From Pasteurella sp030783905 (lineage in GTDB: Bacteria > Pseudomonadota > Gammaproteobacteria > Enterobacterales > Pasteurellaceae), in NCBI GenBank assembly GCA_051122655.1, contig CP182107.1, positions 1,240,001-1,304,000 on the forward strand: a stretch of 64,000 nucleotides of DNA, in the 5' to 3' direction. Both the position numbers and the translations under genes were made by a program. The notes below the pieces were generated by a model. It made no database searches and was not told the origin of the DNA. It saw only the letters and a list, made by a program, of their open reading frames with translations. Numbering within the stretch: the stretch's first letter is position 1; each line of letters begins with the position of its first letter. Below, piece by piece: positions 25,961-32,279 of the stretch.

Positions 25961-26527
25961 ATGAACACCGAATTAAAACAAGAGCTCACAGAATTTTTAC
26001 GCCTATCACTAGTCGATGAGGCGTTTATAGAACACTATATAGACGATATTACAGTCCTTTTTGAAGCACAAGGTGAGTGGGCGGATGGCTATTTATATTG
26101 GCAAGAAAAAGGGATTTTGCCAGAAGATCCTGAACACGAACATTATGATGAGTATTTCGATTGGGATGAAAATGCGTTTGTTATGGACGGTCAACACTAT
26201 CCGAGTCTAAGTTTGGCGGATATTCTCGAACAACAAGCCCTTTCTAAATTGACTGATTGGAAATTTGATGCGGAAGAATTGGAATATGCGGTCAATAGTA
26301 TGCTGACCAATAAAATCAAGGTCCAATGCCCCGAAGAAACCTATAATGAGGCGCTCTACCCTTACGTTCAACAAGCACTAGCACCACAAAATTATACCCT
26401 TTGTAACTATTGGAACGGCAATGACAGCTGCTTGTTTATGATTTTCTCTTTTGAAGAATACGAGCGTATTCGAGAAATTGCTGGTAGGTGGAGTATTTCG
26501 ATTTGTGCGGTTGATGAGGGGTGGTGA
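25961..26527 (+). CDS. Acidic orphan protein, function unknown
   Basis: I do not recognise this 188-aa protein. It is strongly acidic, with clusters such as EDPEHEHYDEYFDWDEN, rich in Trp and Tyr, with no signal peptide or membrane segment. The N-terminal half looks helical (TELKQELTEFLRLSLVDEAF) and the C-terminus mixed. Such small acidic cytosolic proteins often turn out to be immunity proteins or SMI1-like adaptors, but no motif supports this and no toxin gene is adjacent. It starts 38 bases after yggS, with no clear ribosome-binding site. Composition shifts to AT-rich soon after its stop. Confidence 0.6.
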   Translation: MNTELKQELTEFLRLSLVDEAFIEHYIDDITVLFEAQGEWADGYLYWQEKGILPEDPEHEHYDEYFDWDENAFVMDGQHYPSLSLADILEQQALSKLTDWKFDAEELEYAVNSMLTNKIKVQCPEETYNEALYPYVQQALAPQNYTLCNYWNGNDSCLFMIFSFEEYERIREIAGRWSISICAVDEGW

Positions 26528-26683
26528 GATTTGTGATGCATTTAAAGCTACTATGCTGTTGACTACTTCCCTCTCTACAAGGAAATTTTCTTCTTTGAAT
26601 GCATTAAAGACTAAGGAATAGTCTGTGCAAAACGCAAATATGGGGATGAAATAAGAATGCTGAAAAGGTTAAGTCTGACTATG

Positions 26684-26731
26684 AAATGATAACAATATAA
26701 ATTTATCATTTATTATAATACTTTTATCATT
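26684..26731. promoter_or_regulatory. Inverted and direct repeats upstream of the HTH gene (putative operator)
   Basis: AAATGATAA (26684-26692) and TTATCATTT (26703-26711) are a perfect 9-bp inverted pair 10 bases apart. TTTATCATT occurs at 26702-26710 and again at 26723-26731, exactly 21 bases on, i.e. two helical turns. A TATAAT at 26714-26719 lies between the copies. This arrangement suits an operator for the HTH protein encoded 70 bases downstream; binding is inferred. Confidence 0.5.
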
Positions 26732-26803
26732 GTAATATCATTTGAATAACATTAGTCACATAATTATAATCCAATTCAGATTATTTTCATTAGGGCATTC
26801 AAT

Positions 26804-27451
26804 ATGGATAAAAAAAATAAAAAACCATTTAAATGGACCAGAGAGTTAATTCAATTAGCTCTTAATCAAGGGTGGACACAAAGTGAAATAGCTAAAACTT
26901 GTAGAACTCACCAATCTGTTGTAAGCGCTTGGAATAAAGGTGAAAAACACGGAACTGAGCAACAACTCAAACCCTTATTAGATTTATTTGGACATAAATT
27001 AAGAAGAAAAACTTTTAGATTATATTGGACTATAAATAACGATACACAGGAAAAAATATTCTATAAGGTTGAAGGCCGAGTTATTTTGTCTCATGCACTA
27101 TATGGTATGAGAAGGGAAGGAGCAAAACTAAAGAAAATACCAGAACTTAAATTTATCATTCATTATCAAGGTAATAACACTTTTAGAATAATTGTACAAT
27201 CAAGATTTAAATTTAACTTCACTAACGAAAAATTAGAAAATAGCGTTGACGATGCTCTTTGGTTTTCAACTATAACAGATATCAAAACAGCTCAACAAGT
27301 TGTTGATAAAATAGATGAATGGAGTCGGAATGAAGAAATATTTCAAAAATATCCAAGCGATATTACAACTCTACCATTTTTAGTTAGAAAAGCATTATTG
27401 GAAAATGGTTTCTCTATTGAAGGAATCGAAGAATATCCTGCATCTTGGTAA
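26804..27451 (+). CDS. HTH-domain protein with unrecognised C-terminal domain
   Basis: A 215-aa protein. Residues about 12-60 form an XRE-like helix-turn-helix (LIQLALNQGWTQSEIAKTCR and THQSVVSAWNKGEKHGTEQQ), so it should bind DNA or RNA. The remaining 150 residues are basic and mixed alpha/beta (FRLYWTINNDTQEKIFYKVEGR cut here to its core KIFYKVEGRVILSHALYG; FRIIVQSRFKFNF) and I cannot assign them. A regulator fused to a sensor or effector domain, or the protein half of a defence or toxin-antitoxin module, are possibilities. Its base composition is much more AT-rich than its neighbours, suggesting transfer. It is followed by a structured, gene-free segment and a HicA-like gene on the same strand. 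Confidence 0.75.
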   Translation: MDKKNKKPFKWTRELIQLALNQGWTQSEIAKTCRTHQSVVSAWNKGEKHGTEQQLKPLLDLFGHKLRRKTFRLYWTINNDTQEKIFYKVEGRVILSHALYGMRREGAKLKKIPELKFIIHYQGNNTFRIIVQSRFKFNFTNEKLENSVDDALWFSTITDIKTAQQVVDKIDEWSRNEEIFQKYPSDITTLPFLVRKALLENGFSIEGIEEYPASW

Positions 27452-27535
27452 ATAACCCAAACAGGAGATGAACCGCCTTAAAGGTTCAATATGAGCATGA
27501 CGCTCAAACTATTTGCTTACTTTTTAGTATAAGTC

Positions 27536-27719
27536 TTGCAAAATGCCCTTTGCATTTGCAACGCGAACGCAAATAATTTTTGGTCTAATAATAGTTTCTT
27601 GCTATTGCAAGATAGAAAAAAAGTAATGCTAAGTATTCGAACGCTATTATTAGGTTTAAGGGATAGGGGTGGGTGAAACCTAAGCCGTTAGTTATGCTAG
27701 CCGCTTAGGTTTCTTTTTT
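27536..27719 (+). ncRNA. Putative structured RNA with stacked hairpins and terminator
   Basis: This stretch has no useful reading frame but dense complementarity. A hairpin of 10 bp with one bulge is at 27536-27561. A long-range perfect 10-bp stem CTAATAATAG/CTATTATTAG (27585-27594 with 27644-27653) encloses the hairpin TCTTGC-TATT-GCAAGA (27597-27612). An intrinsic terminator follows, AAACCTAAGC/GCTTAGGTTT (27676-27685 with 27703-27712) plus six T. A 7-base segment TAGGTTT (27651-27657) can pair with the terminator's 5' arm, so two folds compete. It could be a free small RNA or a switch in the leader of the HicA-like gene. Confidence 0.5.
27676..27719 (+). terminator. Intrinsic terminator ahead of the HicA-like gene
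   Basis: A 10-bp perfect stem, 17-base loop that can fold further, then CTTTTTT. It lies between the HTH gene and the HicA-like gene, so it either ends the first transcript or limits read-through into the second. Confidence 0.78.
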
Positions 27720-27845
27720 ATAAGAATTACAATTAATTTCCAAATATTATGATTTATCTTTAAATATCATAAATATATCACTTTAATAACCATATTAAAT
27801 CTATAAAAATATAGCCATTATGATAATACACATGAGGACTATTTT

Positions 27846-28061
27846 ATGATTAGATTTAGTAAAGAATCCAAAATAAATAATTTCGTTATTCAAAAGATAA
27901 AACAAGGTTGGAGTTGGCGAAAAGGGAAAAAACATCATATATTAATATCTCCAAAAAATCGTAAAATATCAATACCATCAACCCCTAGTGACTATAGAGC
28001 ATATTTAAACTTCATTAAAGATGTTAAATTATTAGAAAACAAATATAATATAACAATATAG
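27846..28061 (+). CDS. Small HicA-like (dsRBD-fold) protein, orphan toxin candidate
   Basis: A basic 71-aa protein. Residues 21-48 (GW, then RKGKKHHILISPKNRKISIP) follow the HicA mRNA-interferase pattern of a glycine, basic turn, conserved His, beta strand, then a proline loop; His30 or His31 would match the catalytic histidine. HicA toxins are usually 55-90 aa and paired with a HicB antitoxin; no hicB lies on either side. A good site GAGG is eight bases before the ATG. Very AT-rich with many AAA/ATA codons, unlike the rest of the window. Toxicity is inferred from fold resemblance only. Confidence 0.6.
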   Translation: MIRFSKESKINNFVIQKIKQGWSWRKGKKHHILISPKNRKISIPSTPSDYRAYLNFIKDVKLLENKYNITI

Positions 28062-28179
28062 CTTAGCCAAATAGTAACTAAGATGAACATTCAAGAACTT
28101 AATAATGTTAGTGCGATATATCAAAAATAACATTAGAATTAGAATAAAGAAAAGCTACTCATAAACAGTCATGCCCCTG

Positions 28180-28206
28180 ATGGCGCTCGTCTTCGACGAG
28201 TGCCAT
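28180..28206. repeat. Very stable 12-bp hairpin in a possible coding remnant
   Basis: ATGGCGCTCGTC, loop TTC, GACGAGTGCCAT: twelve pairs (one G.T) around a triloop, with no T run. It lies in a locally GC-richer patch at the edge of the AT-rich island, and a frame without start codon (28169-28288, reading SHAPDGARLRRVPLRLKFAE) spans it. It could be an interspersed repeat unit or decayed gene end; only one copy is in the window. Confidence 0.4.
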
Positions 28207-28322
28207 TACGTTTAAAATTCGCAGAGCTTAAACCGCTCTTTTCTTTAACAAGTCTAACTCCCCCTTGCCTTTTGCACAATTCCCTCTAAACTAATTCTAT
28301 TTTTCACTTTCAACAAAAAGCA

Positions 28323-29162
28323 ATGCACCATCCCCATATTTACCTCGGCACAGGCGGTTATAGCGATACAGATTTAATCGGGACGCTGTACCCCTTTGGC
28401 ACAGATAAAAGTGAGTTTTTGACGGTTTATAGTCAACATTATGATGCGATTGAAATCAACAGTACGTTTCATGCGCCGATTGGAATGAAGGCGTTACAAG
28501 GGATGGTGGAAAAGGCGCAAGGGCGGTTACAGTTTTCAGTGAAATTGCATCAAGATTTTAGTCATAAACGCACCGCTACAAGAGAACAGGCAGACGCCTT
28601 TTTAGTCGCGTTAAACCCCTTAAAAGATCAGGATTGCTTAGCCAATTTATTTATTCAGTTTCCGAGCAATTTTGAGCGAACTCCTACCAATCGTTATTAT
28701 CTTGCTGAACTGGTTGCTTGGTTTCAAGAGGAGGTGCTAGCCATTGAATTTCGTCATCCGAGTTGGCATAACCAAGCTGTGTTGGATTATTTTCGCGGTA
28801 AAGAGAAACTGATTTGGTGCAATGCGGATTATCCGCAAAATATTGGTTTACCTGCTTTTCAATTTTATGCCAATCAACGTACCGCCTATTTACGTTTACA
28901 CGGTCGCAATCCGAATTGGTGGCAAGCGCAATCGGCACAGGAACGACACGATTACCGTTACAATGACACGGAATTGCAAAATTTAGCAAAGCTGCTAAAT
29001 CAGCACAGAAACGAATTTGACCGGCTATATCTCTATTTTCAAAATACGACGAAAAGTCATTCGTTCTACAATATTGAGCGTTTGAAAGGCTATTTGGTGG
29101 AATATGGTTTTACGGTGAAAGCAACGCCCGAGTTTTTAATCGGGCAACAGAGTTTGTTTTAG
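28323..29162 (+). CDS. yecE: DUF72 family protein (YecE-like)
   Basis: Conserved cytoplasmic protein of unknown function with a TIM-barrel-like fold. It is 279 aa. Family marks are the N-terminal IYLGTGGYSDTDLIGTLYP, then YDAIEINSTFHA, FSVKLHQDFSHKR, the LAIEFRHPSWH strand and the C-terminal LYLYFQNTTKSHSF. It begins the return to normal composition after the AT-rich island and runs convergently with rnhA; an uptake signal (29195-29204) lies between them. Confidence 0.85.
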   Translation: MHHPHIYLGTGGYSDTDLIGTLYPFGTDKSEFLTVYSQHYDAIEINSTFHAPIGMKALQGMVEKAQGRLQFSVKLHQDFSHKRTATREQADAFLVALNPLKDQDCLANLFIQFPSNFERTPTNRYYLAELVAWFQEEVLAIEFRHPSWHNQAVLDYFRGKEKLIWCNADYPQNIGLPAFQFYANQRTAYLRLHGRNPNWWQAQSAQERHDYRYNDTELQNLAKLLNQHRNEFDRLYLYFQNTTKSHSFYNIERLKGYLVEYGFTVKATPEFLIGQQSLF

Positions 29163-29221
29163 ATTTTGGCTGATATTGGGAAGCTAAAAGCGTAAAAGTG
29201 CGGTCAGTTTTTGGAAAAATT

Positions 29222-29686
29222 TTATTCTGGCTGATAGCCCACATCTTGCAACGTAGGATTTTCTGCGCCCGCTTTAGCGAGTTGATCGCAGATTTCATTT
29301 TCAATGTGGCCGGAATGCCCTTTTACCCATTGCCAGTGAATATTGTGGCGTTGTATAGCTTGATCGAGCTGTATCCATAAATCTTGGTTCTTGACGGGCT
29401 TACCGGTGCTGGCTTTCCAGTTATTTTTTTTCCAATTAAAAATCCATTTGGTGATGCCATTTTTCATATACTGGCTATCGCTGTGTAACGTCACCGAGCA
29501 AGGTTTTTTGAGGGTATTCAAAGCTTCAATCACCGCACGCAATTCCATACGGTTATTGGTTGTTAAAAAATAACCTGTTGAAATCTGTTTTTCATGTTGT
29601 TTATAACGTAACAATACGCCGATCCCACCTGGACCGGGATTGCCTAAACAGGAACCATCCGTAAAAATTTCAATTTGTTTTTGCAT
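29222..29686 (-). CDS. rnhA: Ribonuclease HI
   Basis: Endonuclease that cuts the RNA strand of RNA-DNA hybrids (R-loops, primers). It is 154 aa, the same size as E. coli RNase HI, with the four catalytic acids at the same positions: Asp10 (FTDGSCLGNPG), Glu48 (MELRAVIEAL), Asp70 (LHSDSQYM) and Asp134 (NEICDQLAK). It is divergent from dnaQ, a pairing widespread in gamma-proteobacteria. Confidence 0.97.
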   Translation of the reverse strand: MQKQIEIFTDGSCLGNPGPGGIGVLLRYKQHEKQISTGYFLTTNNRMELRAVIEALNTLKKPCSVTLHSDSQYMKNGITKWIFNWKKNNWKASTGKPVKNQDLWIQLDQAIQRHNIHWQWVKGHSGHIENEICDQLAKAGAENPTLQDVGYQPE

Positions 29687-29754
29687 AATCTTTGTTACAA
29701 TTTCCTATTAAGCCAAGATCATAACCGAAATTAACGAAAAGAGATAGAAAGAAA

Positions 29755-30519
29755 ATGACGCCATCAATTCAACCCACACGCCAAATTGTACTGGATACCG
29801 AAACGACGGGGATGAACCAATTTGGTGCCCACTATGAAGGGCATTGCATTATTGAAATCGGGGCGGTTGAGATGATCAATCGCCGATTAACTGGCAATAA
29901 TTTCCACATTTATATCAAACCAACACGCCCTGTTGATCCAGATGCGATCAAAGTCCACGGCATCACCGATGAAATGTTGGCAGATAAGCCACTGTTTAAT
30001 GAGGTTGCACAACAATTTATTGATTATATTCAAGGTGCCGAATTGCTCATTCATAATGCACCCTTCGACGTGGGCTTTATGGATTATGAGTTTAAAAAAC
30101 TGAATTTAAACATCAATACTGATGCGATTTGTATGGTGACCGATACCCTACAAATGGCACGCCAAATGTACCCCGGTAAACGTAATAGTTTAGATGCCCT
30201 TTGCGATCGTTTAGGCATTGATAACAGCAAGCGAACCCTACATGGCGCGTTACTGGATGCGGAGATCTTAGCCGATGTGTACCTCACGATGACGGGGGGA
30301 CAAACGAGCTTATTTGATGAAAATGAACCCGACATCGCTATTGCCACCGTCCAAGAACAAATCCAAAGTGCGGTGGCGTTCTCGCAAGATTTAAAACGCC
30401 TACAACCGAGTGCCGATGAACTGCAAGCCCATCTTGATTACCTCGCTTTATTAAATAAAAAAAGTAAAGGCAATTGCTTATGGGAAAAGCGTCTCGCTGA
30501 ACTCAAAACACACTCATAA
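29755..30519 (+). CDS. dnaQ: DNA polymerase III epsilon subunit (proofreading exonuclease)
   Basis: The 3'-5' exonuclease of the replicase core. It is 254 aa. ExoI motif VLDTETTGM (Asp14, Glu16), ExoII HNAPFDVGFMDYEF and ExoIII HGALLDAEILADVYL with its His and Asp are complete. The C-terminal region LDYLALLNKKSKGNCLWEKR should contact the alpha subunit. About 70 bases separate it from rnhA on the other strand. Confidence 0.97.
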   Translation: MTPSIQPTRQIVLDTETTGMNQFGAHYEGHCIIEIGAVEMINRRLTGNNFHIYIKPTRPVDPDAIKVHGITDEMLADKPLFNEVAQQFIDYIQGAELLIHNAPFDVGFMDYEFKKLNLNINTDAICMVTDTLQMARQMYPGKRNSLDALCDRLGIDNSKRTLHGALLDAEILADVYLTMTGGQTSLFDENEPDIAIATVQEQIQSAVAFSQDLKRLQPSADELQAHLDYLALLNKKSKGNCLWEKRLAELKTHS

Positions 30520-30565
30520 ATTCGTTCATTGATTGAGCAGCTGAGGGCAAATATGAAAAAAAAAG

Positions 30566-30594
30566 TTGACGAAAAGCGGCTTGAACATTAATAT
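30566..30594 (+). promoter_or_regulatory. Promoter of the tRNA-Asp pair
   Basis: TTGACG (30566-30571), 17-base spacer, TAATAT (30589-30594), about 15 bases ahead of the first tRNA. The C-rich stretch after the -10 (ACGCCTC) resembles a discriminator of stringently controlled stable-RNA promoters. Confidence 0.75.
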
Positions 30595-30609
30595 ACGCCT
30601 CACCTGTGC

Positions 30610-30686
30610 GGAGTGGTAGTTCAGCTGGTTAGAATACCTGCCTGTCACGCAGGGGGTCGCGGGTTCGAGTCCCGTCCATTCCGCCA
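30610..30686 (+). tRNA. tRNA-Asp (anticodon GTC), first copy
   Basis: 77 nt including encoded CCA. Acceptor GGAGTGG/CCATTCC, anticodon arm CCTGC-CTGTCAC-GCAGG with GTC, T arm CGGGTTCGAGTCCCG, discriminator G. Confidence 0.97.
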
Positions 30687-30701
30687 ATTTTATTCTACTA
30701 C

Positions 30702-30778
30702 GGAGCGGTAGTTCAGCTGGTTAGAATACCTGCCTGTCACGCAGGGGGTCGCGGGTTCGAGTCCCGTCCGTTCCGCCA
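30702..30778 (+). tRNA. tRNA-Asp (anticodon GTC), second copy
   Basis: 77 nt including encoded CCA, identical to the first copy except in the acceptor stem (GGAGCGG/CCGTTCC), where the T-A pair at 5-68 has become C-G, a compensated change. It lies 15 bases after the first copy, so both come from one transcript. Confidence 0.97.
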
Positions 30779-30788
30779 ACGAATTTTT

Positions 30789-30820
30789 GAAAAAGCCACT
30801 TATTAAAAGTGGCTTTTTTA
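30789..30820 (+). terminator. Terminator after the tRNA pair
   Basis: AAAAAGCCACT and AGTGGCTTTTT form a stem with a 7-base loop and a T run, 12 bases after the second tRNA. Confidence 0.88.
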
Positions 30821-31011
30821 CTTTTCATCTTCCATTTAATACCGTTTTTTCTCTCACTCAGCACTTGGCTAAAAACAGAAATATTTTGATCTTTCTCTCA
30901 ATTTAGTGATTTTAAACAGCAAAAAAAATGCACTTCCGATAAAATAGCATCCGTATTTAATCAAATACACTCACAATTTAATTTTACATCAGATATCACA
31001 AGGGTCTAATT

Positions 31012-32073
31012 ATGAAAATTTTCACTTGGCCTGTGGTTGCAGGTGCTGCACTTGGTATCGTTGCTCCACTTCTAACCTACAATGGCAATCCTGGTAATAT
31101 GGGTTTCTGCGCAGCTTGTTTCTTACGCGATACGGCAGGCGCAGTCGGTTTACACCAAGCCTCTCCATTACAATACATCCGCCCAGAAATCATTGGTTTG
31201 ATTTTAGGTGCGTTAATCAGTGCCTTATTCAGTAAAGAGTTCCGTCCTCGTGGTGGCTCAAGCCCGTTCATTCGGATAATTTTAGGCTTTTTTGCTATGC
31301 TTGGTGCATTAACCTTCTTAGGTTGCCCTTGGCGTGCTTATCTCCGTTTAGGTGGTGGTGATTTAACCAGCATTGCGGGTATCGTGGGACTCTTTGCTGG
31401 TGTACTAGGCGGGATCTTCTTTGCAAAACGCGATTTCTCTTTAGGGAAAGCGGTGGAACAAAATAAATATACGAGCTATATTGCCATTGCTGTGAGTGTG
31501 TTACTGTTTATTTCCCTTATCACCCGATTTAGTTTTGGCGAAGGCTTACCGATTTTCTTCTCTGAAAAAGGGCCGGGCGCACAACACGCCAATCTGTGGT
31601 TCTCGCTCAGTGCAGGGCTATTGATTGGGGTATTAATGCAACGTTCTCGTTTCTGCTCTATCGGCGCATTCCGAAATTTCATTTTATTCCGCGATAGTGC
31701 GTTATTAAACGGTGTCATTGCTATCGTCGTATTCGCCATGATCACTAACGCCCTCTTAGGTCAATTCCATTTAGGTCTGGAAAAACAACCTATTGCACAT
31801 AACCAATACTTATGGAATTTCTTAGGAATGGCGTTATGTGGTTTGTGCTTTTCCTTAGGCGGAGGGTGCCCAGGTAAACAGTTAGTCCATGTGGGTGAAG
31901 GAAACAATGATGCCACTTTCTTTATTGTTGGCATGTTACTTGGTGCCGCAGCAGCACATAACTTTAGCCTAGCTGCTTCAGGTGCGGGAATTTCCAACTA
32001 CACGCCTTATGCCTTATTGGCTGGATTTATATTCTGCCTTTATATTGGCTTCACACGTAAAGGACAACGTTAA
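31012..32073 (+). CDS. yedE: YedE-family membrane transporter (selenium/sulfur, putative)
   Basis: Polytopic inner-membrane protein of the YeeE/YedE class, thought to pass sulfur or selenium species such as thiosulfate. It is 353 aa with about ten hydrophobic segments and the conserved cysteines of the family in MGFCAACFLRDTAGA, LGCPWRAYLRLGGGD, RSRFCSIGAFRNF and GGGCPGKQLVHVGEG. It resembles the YedE form linked with selenium metabolism. The usual TusA-like partner YedF is not encoded next to it, so the substrate is open. Confidence 0.82.
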   Translation: MKIFTWPVVAGAALGIVAPLLTYNGNPGNMGFCAACFLRDTAGAVGLHQASPLQYIRPEIIGLILGALISALFSKEFRPRGGSSPFIRIILGFFAMLGALTFLGCPWRAYLRLGGGDLTSIAGIVGLFAGVLGGIFFAKRDFSLGKAVEQNKYTSYIAIAVSVLLFISLITRFSFGEGLPIFFSEKGPGAQHANLWFSLSAGLLIGVLMQRSRFCSIGAFRNFILFRDSALLNGVIAIVVFAMITNALLGQFHLGLEKQPIAHNQYLWNFLGMALCGLCFSLGGGCPGKQLVHVGEGNNDATFFIVGMLLGAAAAHNFSLAASGAGISNYTPYALLAGFIFCLYIGFTRKGQR

Positions 32074-32096
32074 TCTGTAATCTGTGCGCTTGATCG

Positions 32097-32125
32097 AAAG
32101 TGCGGTTGAAAAATCGCACTTTTTT
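32097..32125 (+). terminator. Terminator built from an inverted uptake-signal pair
   Basis: AAAGTGCGGT at 32097-32106 and its partial complement CGCACTTTTTT form the stem and T run behind yedE. Use of paired uptake signals as terminators is common in Pasteurellaceae. Confidence 0.8.
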
Positions 32126-32279
32126 ATTTTGCTATTGCTGATGAACAGCCTACGCTTTTCCGTCACGCTTTCACCTCTGCGTTGTACATTTCTCATCTCT
32201 TGCAAAATCCGCTATAATGACACCATTTTTGACTGCACTATGAATCCATAGGCAGAAATACTGAATAAGAGGTTTTTTT

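Noticed and set aside
26590..26700. Gene remnant reading KRKYGDEIRMLKRLSLTMK
   Set aside because: Twenty-odd codons without a start and no match that I recognise; could be chance in AT-rich DNA.
27491..27532. 13-aa hydrophobic frame MSMTLKLFAYFLV as a type I toxin peptide
   Set aside because: Very short, no clear ribosome-binding site and no antisense promoter that I can see; it overlaps the hairpin-rich stretch and can arise by chance.
27536..27719. Retron msr-msd RNA
   Set aside because: There are stacked hairpins, but no reverse transcriptase gene lies in or near the island.
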